DNA from: an uncultured Clostridia bacterium | Lineage (GTDB): Bacteria; Bacillota; Clostridia; UMGS1883 | Direction: 5' to 3' | NCBI GenBank assembly: GCA_947629615.1 | Contig: CANRER010000024.1 | Coordinates: 1 to 14,185 of the forward strand | Length of the DNA stretch: 14,185 bases | Shown: piece after piece, positions 7,826 to 12,422 of the stretch | How the letters are laid out: every line of letters begins with the position of its first letter | Position numbering within the stretch: position 1 is the first letter of the stretch | Notes under the pieces: model-generated | Told to the model about the DNA's origin: nothing | The model's input: only the letters and a program-made list of their open reading frames with translations | Databases searched by the model: none | Translations under genes and position numbers: made by a program

Positions 7826-8584
7826 ATGAAGCCTCACCCGTTAAGCGACCTCGAAAGAAAAATGGGCCACACGTTCAAGGACCGCGGCCTGCTCATGACG
7901 GCCCTCACGCATACCTCCTACGCCCATCAGCACGGGGTGGAAAGCTATGAAAGGCTGGAATTTCTCGGCGACGCGATACTCGGCATGATAATCGCGCAGG
8001 AGCTTTACCTTAACCGCCGCTTCCCCGAGGGGATATGCACAAAGGTGCGGGCCGCCCTCGTCTGCGAGGACACCCTCGCCGAGCTCTCGCAGGAGATAGG
8101 CATAAACGTATACGCGCGGCTCGGCACAAGCGCCGAAAGCGCCGGCGAGCGCAGCCGCAAGTCTATTTTGGCCGATATGTTCGAGGCCCACGTCGCGGCG
8201 CTCTACCTTGAGGCCGGCCTCGAGGCGACGCAAAAATACGTGCTCGGCGTTTACGGCGACAGGATAGACAAGGTTATTTCGAGCAGGGTTTTTCTGGATA
8301 ACGACTGCAAAAGCCGCCTTCAGGAAAAGCTGCAAACCAAGGGCGGCAACGTGGTATACGAGGTCATCTCCGCGGAGGGGCCGGTGCATAACTGCCTCTT
8401 CACCGTGGCCGCCGTGATTAACGGCCTGCGCCTCGCCACCGGCTCGGCCTACAGCAAAAAGCAGGCCCAGCAAAACGCCGCGCAGGCCGCGCTCGAACGG
8501 ATAAAGGCCGTCGAGGACACTCTCGCCGCCGAGGGCCGCCACGCCGACGCGTACACAATACTCGAGGAGCTGCATAAACAGTGA
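7826..8584 (+). CDS. rnc: Ribonuclease III
   Basis: Rnc cleaves double-stranded RNA in rRNA processing and mRNA turnover. The 252-residue protein has the usual length and two domains. The catalytic domain contains the signature ERLEFLGDA at 42-50 (Glu45, Asp49) and the second metal-binding pair Asp117 and Glu120 in LADMFEA. The double-stranded RNA-binding domain covers about 160-228 and ends in the typical SKKQAQQNAAQAAL helix at 210-223. The reading frame is open from a GTG at 7793, but I take the ATG at 7826. GGAAGTG at 7814-7820 sits five bases before it, 7793 lies beside the terminator of the previous gene, and the extra 11 residues match nothing in the family. The stop codon overlaps the next gene's start (GTGA), implying translational coupling. 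No promoter was identified upstream. Confidence 0.96.
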   Translation: MKPHPLSDLERKMGHTFKDRGLLMTALTHTSYAHQHGVESYERLEFLGDAILGMIIAQELYLNRRFPEGICTKVRAALVCEDTLAELSQEIGINVYARLGTSAESAGERSRKSILADMFEAHVAALYLEAGLEATQKYVLGVYGDRIDKVISSRVFLDNDCKSRLQEKLQTKGGNVVYEVISAEGPVHNCLFTVAAVINGLRLATGSAYSKKQAQQNAAQAALERIKAVEDTLAAEGRHADAYTILEELHKQ

Positions 8585-9561
8585 ACATTCCCATTTTCGT
8601 GCCGCACGCGGGCTGCGGCCACAGCTGCGCCTTCTGCGACCAACGCTCCATAACCGGCGCGGCCGCGCCGCCCACAGTGGACGAGGCCCGCGCCACCGTG
8701 GAGGAGTATCTTTCGGGCAGGGGCGATAAAAGCGCCGTTATCGCCTTCTTCGGCGGCAGCTTTACCGGCATAGACGAAGGCCTCCAACGCCGCTATCTCG
8801 CTATGGCGGGCGAATATCTCCGCCAAGGCATCGCGGACGGCATACGCCTGTCCACCCGCCCCGACTATATCGACGGCGAGCGGCTCGACCTCCTCGCCGA
8901 ATACGGCGTAACCAACATCGAGCTGGGCGCGCAGTCTATGGACAACGATGTACTGCGAGCGGTGAAGCGCGGCCATACCGCCGACGACGTGCGCCGCGCC
9001 TCGGAGCTGATACTTAAAAGGGGCTTCACCCTCGGGCTTCAGATGATGACGGGCCTCCCGCTGGATACCCCCGAAAAGGCCCTCGCCACCGCCCGCGAAT
9101 TTGCCGCCCTCGGCGCGGCGGAAACGCGGATATACCCCACCCTCGTTATGGAAGGCACCGAGCTGGCCCGCCTTTGGCGCGAGGGAGCCTACCTCCCGCA
9201 GACCGTGGACGAGGCCGTGGCCCTCGGGGCCGAGCTTTACGCCTTTTTCCGCCGCTCGGGCATAAAGGTGTTGAGGATAGGTCTCAGCGACAGCGAGGGG
9301 CTCAAAAGCTCCTGCGTCGCGGGGCCGTACCACCCGTCGATGGGCGAGCTGGTGAAAAGCCGCTACATACGAAATCAGCTCGAGCCGCTGGCCGAAAACG
9401 GCCTTTTGGAGGTTCTCGCCCCCAAAAGAGCGGTCAGCCGCATTCTCGGCAATAAACGTTGCAACGCGGAATATTTCAAAAGCAAGGGCATTACTCTGAT
9501 GGTCACACCCTCCGAGGGGGCCGCCCTTGTGAACGGAAAGGAGGGCGCGGATTTTGATTAG
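8581..9561 (+). CDS. Elp3-like radical SAM protein
   Basis: A 326-residue radical SAM enzyme of the Elp3-like group found in Clostridia. The iron-sulfur cluster motif is C12-x3-C16-x2-C19 (GCGHSCAFCD), as in Elp3/MiaB-type proteins. GGSFT at 58-62 matches the SAM-binding GGE-like position. A conserved block around IELGAQSMDNDVL (113-125) is followed by a KRGHT-x-DD element and QMMTGLP (154-160), which resembles the Elp3 core. The acetyltransferase half of true Elp3 is absent, so tRNA-wobble chemistry cannot be assumed. The GTG start overlaps the rnc stop by four bases. The shared reading order suggests an operon, and rnc next to this radical SAM gene is an arrangement I recall from other clostridial genomes. 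The substrate is unknown. Confidence 0.85.
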   Translation: MNIPIFVPHAGCGHSCAFCDQRSITGAAAPPTVDEARATVEEYLSGRGDKSAVIAFFGGSFTGIDEGLQRRYLAMAGEYLRQGIADGIRLSTRPDYIDGERLDLLAEYGVTNIELGAQSMDNDVLRAVKRGHTADDVRRASELILKRGFTLGLQMMTGLPLDTPEKALATAREFAALGAAETRIYPTLVMEGTELARLWREGAYLPQTVDEAVALGAELYAFFRRSGIKVLRIGLSDSEGLKSSCVAGPYHPSMGELVKSRYIRNQLEPLAENGLLEVLAPKRAVSRILGNKRCNAEYFKSKGITLMVTPSEGAALVNGKEGADFD

Positions 9562-10105
9562 GCTTGCCTGCGCGGCCGACGCCGCCGCGCTTTTGGATAT
9601 TTACGCCCCTTATGTGACCAATACCGCCGTCACCTTCGAGTACGAGCCGCCCTCCGAGGCGGAGTTCCGGCGGCGCGTGACCGACACACTCAAGCTTTTT
9701 CCCTACCTTGTTTTTGAGGAGGACGGCGCGGTTCTCGGCTACGCCTACGCTTCGCGGTTCAAGGCGCGGGCGGCCTATGACTGGGCCGTCGAAACCACGG
9801 TATACGTGCGCCAAGGCAGCGAGGGGCGCGGTATTGGCCGCGCGCTTTACACAAGGCTCGAGGAGCTGCTTGCGCGGCAGAACGTGACGAACCTCAACGC
9901 CTGCATAACCTTCCCCAACCCGCCCAGCGTCGCCTTTCACGAGAGCATGGGCTATAAGGCGGCCGCCCGCTTCACTATGTGCGGCTATAAACTTGGCCGC
10001 TGGTGGGATATGATTTGGATGGAAAAATTCATCGCCGAGCATAAGTCCCCGCCCGACCCGTTCGTGCCGTTCCCCGATTTGTGCGCTGCCCCAAATGAAA
10101 AGTAG
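9554..10105 (+). CDS. GNAT acetyltransferase, phosphinothricin acetyltransferase-like
   Basis: A 183-residue cytoplasmic GNAT enzyme that should transfer an acetyl group from acetyl-CoA to an amine. The sequence follows the Pat/YwnH-type subfamily: an N-terminal IRLACAADAAALLDIY, then VTFEYEPPSEAEF, a central LGYAYAS, the acetyl-CoA loop GRGIGRAL (91-98), and the late FPNPPSVAFHESMGYK. Known relatives acetylate phosphinothricin, methionine sulfone or sulfoximine. The native substrate here cannot be read from sequence. The start is a TTG at 9554, chosen because AAAGGAGGG at 9537-9545 lies eight bases before it and the N-terminus then aligns with the family. It overlaps the upstream stop by eight bases, so the two genes are probably coupled. 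It is the last gene before a long repeat-filled gap. Confidence 0.88.
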   Translation: MIRLACAADAAALLDIYAPYVTNTAVTFEYEPPSEAEFRRRVTDTLKLFPYLVFEEDGAVLGYAYASRFKARAAYDWAVETTVYVRQGSEGRGIGRALYTRLEELLARQNVTNLNACITFPNPPSVAFHESMGYKAAARFTMCGYKLGRWWDMIWMEKFIAEHKSPPDPFVPFPDLCAAPNEK

Positions 10106-10194
10106 AAGCCGCGACGACCTCGTCGTCGCAAGCTGCGCATCGCGGTTTCGGTTTTTCGAAACCAAAACCGGGCTCGCTCCGCCGCTCCTCCTCT
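10106..10194. repeat. Gene-free stretch with two short perfect hairpins
   Basis: Directly after the GNAT stop, GCGACGAC and GTCGTCGC (10111-10129) form an 8-bp stem with a three-base loop. GGTTTCG and CGAAACC (10144-10163) form a second stem with a six-base loop. A CTCCGCCGCTCCTCCTC pyrimidine-rich run follows. No T-run sits where a terminator would need it, and no coding pattern is visible. It resembles a degenerate part of the repeat cluster that follows. Confidence 0.5.
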
Positions 10195-10246
10195 CCCCAC
10201 AAATTCGGCTCCGCCGTCTTTGCGGGGGCCCCTATGACTGACGAGG
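10195..10246 (-). repeat. Palindromic repeat module, copy 1 (minus orientation, divergent)
   Basis: Read on the minus strand it begins CCCCTCGTCAGTC (10246 down to 10234), a close match to the 13-base terminus of the two modules downstream. CCCCACAAA (10195-10203) and TTTGCGGGG (10219-10227) then form a nine-position stem with one mismatch, which becomes a G-T wobble on the minus strand. A small CGGC/GCCG stem lies inside it. Its middle differs from the other two copies. Confidence 0.5.
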
Positions 10247-10271
10247 GGTTTTACCATCGGCAACGCACCTA

Positions 10272-10329
10272 TCCCCTCATCCGTCGCTCGCTTTGCTCGC
10301 GACACCTTCTCCCCAAGGAGAAGGCAAGA
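10272..10329 (+). repeat. Palindromic repeat module, copy 2 (plus orientation)
   Basis: The unit starts with CCCCTCATCCGTC, contains a GTCGC/GCGAC stem (10283-10303), and then CCTTCTCC and GGAGAAGG (10305-10324), an 8-bp stem around CCAA. It ends GCAAGAC. The order (shared terminus, GTC...GAC hairpin, CTT...AAG hairpin, CAAG end) matches copy 3 in the opposite orientation. I recall dispersed palindromes of this general form from gut Oscillospiraceae genomes. No ORF here looks real. Confidence 0.7.
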
Positions 10330-10387
10330 CTATGTGCGGGAACTATACTTTTGCTATTGTCTTTGCATAACGATAATTACGCACAAC

Positions 10388-10440
10388 AGCCCTTGGCTTC
10401 CCCTCGGGGGGAAGCTGTCGGCGAAGCCGACTGATGAGGG
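10388..10440 (-). repeat. Palindromic repeat module, copy 3 (minus orientation)
   Basis: Read on the minus strand it starts CCCCTCATCAGTC. A GTCGGC-GAA-GCCGAC hairpin (10417-10431) and a GCTTCCCC-TCGG-GGGGAAGC hairpin (10396-10415) follow, with CCAAGGG at the end. It is an inverted copy of copy 2. The two flank an AT-rich spacer of about 58 bases, so together they could fold into one large cruciform or transcript hairpin. Confidence 0.7.
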
Positions 10441-10496
10441 GTTTTGTTTGGTACGCCGACACGCGGGAGAGCCGCCTCGGCGCTCGCTCCTCGCAA

Positions 10497-10529
10497 AAAG
10501 AAATCCGCTCGTTACGAGCGGATTTCTTT
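10497..10529 (-). terminator. Two-way intrinsic terminator
   Basis: AAAGAAATCCGCTCG and CGAGCGGATTTCTTT are perfect 15-base inverted repeats around a TTA loop. On the minus strand the stem runs into TTTCTTTTT, a good T-tract, about 30 bases beyond the stop of the sugar transferase gene. On the plus strand it gives TTTCTTTATT, so it can also end transcripts from the rnc cluster. Confidence 0.9.
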
Positions 10530-10560
10530 ATTAATTCGTTAATTCGCTATTTGCCGGGGG

Positions 10561-11229
10561 TTATTTCGCGCCCCTTCTCGCAAGCACGGCGGGAATGGTT
10601 TTCAGAATGAGGTACAAATCGTAAAAATACCCGCGCTTTTCGATATACTCCATATCCATGCGCATCCAATCGTCAAAGCCGACGTCGCTGCGGCCGCTGC
10701 ACTGCCATATACACGTCAGCCCCGGCTTGACGGACAGCCTTTGAAGCTGGTAGTCGTTATAATTCTCAACCTCGCATCTGAGCGGAGGCCTCGGCCCCAC
10801 GAGCGACATCTCGCCCTTAAGTATGTTCAAAAGCTGCGGCAGCTCGTCGATACTGGTTTTTCGTATGAACTTTCCGAATTTTGTAAGCCGTGGGTCGTCC
10901 TCTATTTTGAAAACAAGGCCGTCTGCTTCGTTTTTGTCGCGCAGCTCCTCGAGCTTGTCCTCCGCGTCCACGCACATGGAGCGGAATTTATACATTTTGA
11001 AATATTTCACGTCCTTGCCGGCCCTTTCCTGAACGAAGAAAGCCGGCCCGCCGTCCTTGTGAACCATGAAGGCCACCCAAGCGAACAGCGGCGATAACAA
11101 AACAAGCGCCAAAGCGGACAACGCAATATCCGTCAGCCGCTTGAAAAATTCGTATACAGGGCGTTTGGCGGCGACGACGCGCTCATTTTCGCGCGTTTCG
11201 GCGGCGGCCATAACGTACTCCTTTTCCAA
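10561..11229 (-). CDS. Polyprenyl-phosphate sugar-1-phosphate transferase (monotopic phosphoglycosyl transferase)
   Basis: Transfers a sugar-phosphate from a nucleotide-sugar to undecaprenyl phosphate on the inner membrane face, starting assembly of a cell-surface glycan. The protein is the short form of the WbaP/WcaJ/PglC-type family, 222 residues. It has a single hydrophobic re-entrant segment (about 32-55, ending LLSPLFAW), QERAGKD (67-73), YKFRSM (80-85), DDPRLTKFGKFIRKTSIDEL at 111-130 with the catalytic Asp128-Glu129 pair, SLVGPRP (142-148) and KPGLTCIWQCSGR (168-180). The sugar cannot be told. The start at 11229 is a TTG preceded by a near-perfect AGGAGGGTGA. An in-frame ATG at 11211 has its own AAAAGGAG six bases before it, so either start could be used. 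It stands alone with its own promoter and terminator. It may feed the wall polymer that SLH proteins bind, but that is inference. Confidence 0.92.
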   Translation of the reverse strand: MEKEYVMAAAETRENERVVAAKRPVYEFFKRLTDIALSALALVLLSPLFAWVAFMVHKDGGPAFFVQERAGKDVKYFKMYKFRSMCVDAEDKLEELRDKNEADGLVFKIEDDPRLTKFGKFIRKTSIDELPQLLNILKGEMSLVGPRPPLRCEVENYNDYQLQRLSVKPGLTCIWQCSGRSDVGFDDWMRMDMEYIEKRGYFYDLYLILKTIPAVLARRGAK

Positions 11230-11299
11230 AGCTCACCCTCCTCTCGATGAGGAAATAACAAAATTCATTATTCAAGGCGGAATTTCAATCACTTTTGCT

Positions 11300-11328
11300 A
11301 TTGTATCATTTTTCGGGATAAATGTCAA
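11300..11328 (-). promoter_or_regulatory. Sigma-A type promoter for the sugar transferase
   Basis: On the minus strand TTGACA (11328-11323) and TACAAT (11305-11300) are 17 bases apart. Transcription should start near 11293, about 64 bases before the first start codon. Because rnhA ends upstream without an obvious terminator, read-through from rnhA may also contribute. Confidence 0.85.
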
Positions 11329-11377
11329 TAGAAAAATTTAGCGCATATGTCGAATTAATATTTTAGCTGTCGGAATT

Positions 11378-11860
11378 TTAAGCGAGCTGCCCGGCGCTTT
11401 TTTCGTATGCCTCGTCGGCGAGCAGCTCCCCGCCGCCGTAGGCCGCCACGGCCAGCCTGTCGCAGCGTTCGTTGCCGGGGTTGCCCGCGTGGCCCTTCAC
11501 CCAAACGAGCTCAACCCTGTGTACGGCCATAAGGCTCAGCAGTCTTTCCCAAAGGTCGGGGTTCAGCGCGGGCTTCCCGTCCGACTTTTTCCACCCCTTT
11601 TTCCGCCAGCCGTATACCCAGCCCTTCTCCACGGCGTCCACCAAATATTTCGAGTCGCTGTAAAGCTCCACCTCGCATGGCTCCTTTAGGGCCTCCAGCC
11701 CGGCTATCGCGGCCAAAAGCTCCATGCGGTTGTTCGTCGTTAGCCTGTACCCCGCCGAAAGCTCCCTTTCGGCCCCGTTGTATTCAAGTATCGCGCCGTA
11801 GCCGCCCCTGCCCGGGTTGCCGCTGCACGCGCCGTCGGTGTATAGCCTTATATGCTTCAT
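11378..11860 (-). CDS. rnhA: Ribonuclease HI
   Basis: Degrades the RNA strand of RNA-DNA hybrids such as R-loops and primer remnants. The 160-residue protein is the normal length for bacterial RNase HI and keeps the whole active site: Asp9 (YTDGACSGNPG), Glu47 (TTNNRMELLA), Asp69 (YSDSKYL) and Asp134 (NERCDRLA), with the supporting His124 in VKGHAGN-PGN. The basic protrusion GWRKKGWKKSDGKP (84-97) that helps bind hybrids is present. The ATG at 11860 has AGAAAGGGTG (11875-11866 on the minus strand) a few bases upstream. It is transcribed divergently from the blaI-like gene, from its own promoter. Confidence 0.97.
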   Translation of the reverse strand: MKHIRLYTDGACSGNPGRGGYGAILEYNGAERELSAGYRLTTNNRMELLAAIAGLEALKEPCEVELYSDSKYLVDAVEKGWVYGWRKKGWKKSDGKPALNPDLWERLLSLMAVHRVELVWVKGHAGNPGNERCDRLAVAAYGGGELLADEAYEKSAGQLA

Positions 11861-11889
11861 AGGCGCACCCTTTCTGCTTTTATATATTG

Positions 11890-11918
11890 ATTATATAATA
11901 TTTCAGCCGATTAGTCAA
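11890..11918 (-). promoter_or_regulatory. Sigma-A type promoter for rnhA
   Basis: On the minus strand TTGACT (11918-11913) and TATAAT (11895-11890) are separated by 17 bases, placing the transcription start near 11883, roughly 23 bases before the ATG. Confidence 0.85.
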
Positions 11919-11977
11919 GCCATAAATGGACGGCGGGGGATATTTCCGCTCTCGGCTGAAATTTTTTGAAAAAGGGC

Positions 11978-12006
11978 TTGACAAATTCGTCTATATGTTA
12001 TAGACT
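11978..12006 (+). promoter_or_regulatory. Promoter of the blaI-like/M56 operon
   Basis: TTGACA at 11978-11983 is followed after 17 bases by TAGACT at 12001-12006. A perfect TATAAT begins five bases further on (12006-12011), but its 22-base spacing is too long. The -10 assignment is therefore uncertain although the -35 element is clear. The operator at 11989-12005 covers the spacer and most of the -10 element. Confidence 0.7.
11989..12005. promoter_or_regulatory. Putative BlaI-type operator 1
   Basis: GTCTATA (11989-11995) and TATAGAC (11999-12005) form a perfect 7-3-7 inverted repeat lying inside the promoter. A dimeric BlaI/MecI-type winged-helix repressor bound here would block RNA polymerase. 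The half-site differs from the staphylococcal TACA/TGTA operators, so the assignment rests on symmetry and position. Confidence 0.7.
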
Positions 12007-12012
12007 ATAATT

Positions 12013-12029
12013 GTCTAAAGAATATAGAC
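12013..12029. promoter_or_regulatory. Putative BlaI-type operator 2
   Basis: GTCTAAA (12013-12019) and TATAGAC (12023-12029) repeat the 7-3-7 layout of operator 1 with one mismatch. Its centre is 24 bases from that of operator 1, close to two helical turns plus a little. It lies between the promoter and the ribosome-binding site at 12031-12038. Confidence 0.65.
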
Positions 12030-12045
12030 AAAAGGAGGAATGCCT

Positions 12046-12420
12046 ATGCAGACGGAAATTGCCGGCCTGACGAAGGCCGAAACCGAGATAATGCGGGTGA
12101 TATGGAAGGCGGGCGAGCCTATGGCCGCGTCTGAGATAGGCCGCCTTGTGGAAAGCAAGGGCTGGAAGCGGACGACCATCGCCACCTTCCTCGCGAAGCT
12201 GGTTGAAAAGGGTGCGCTCACCGCCGAGCGGCGGGGCCGCGCGCTGTATTACACGGCGAAAATCTCGCAAAAGGAGTATAAGCGCGGGCAGGCCCAGCGG
12301 CTTATACGGACGGTTTTCGGCGGCTCGGCCAAGGAGCTTGTGGCCTCGCTTGCCGAGGAGGGCGGCCTTTCGGACGAGGACATCGCCGAGCTGAGAGAGA
12401 TTTTCAATAAGGAGGAATGA
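12046..12420 (+). CDS. BlaI/MecI/CopY family transcriptional repressor
   Basis: A 124-residue DNA-binding repressor. The N-terminal winged helix carries family marks: LTKAETEIMRVIWKAGEPMAASEI, split across 8-31, then a recognition-helix region WKRTTIATFLAKLVEKG (40-56) and the wing RRGRALYYTAKIS (62-74). The C-terminal helices (about 75-122) form the dimer region and include ELVASLAEEGGLS. In known systems the partner membrane protease triggers repressor inactivation, often by cleavage at an Asn-Phe bond. No such bond is visible here. An ATG at 12040 is also in frame, but AAAGGAGG (12031-12038) would be too close to it, while it is seven bases from the ATG at 12046. The two palindromes just upstream are the expected autoregulatory sites. 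The M56 gene starts two bases after the stop. The ligand or signal is unknown. Confidence 0.92.
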   Translation: MQTEIAGLTKAETEIMRVIWKAGEPMAASEIGRLVESKGWKRTTIATFLAKLVEKGALTAERRGRALYYTAKISQKEYKRGQAQRLIRTVFGGSAKELVASLAEEGGLSDEDIAELREIFNKEE

Positions 12421-12422
12421 GC

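Noticed and set aside
8581..10105. Radical SAM and GNAT genes as a split Elp3
   Set aside because: The GNAT sequence follows the Pat/YwnH pattern rather than the Elp3 acetyltransferase domain. Only the adjacency is kept as a finding.
10195..10446. CRISPR array
   Set aside because: The repeats are palindromic, few, inverted to each other and not regularly spaced, with no cas genes nearby.
10234..10534. Two small open frames in the repeat region
   Set aside because: They run through the palindromic modules and the terminator, lack Shine-Dalgarno sequences and give no protein-like pattern.
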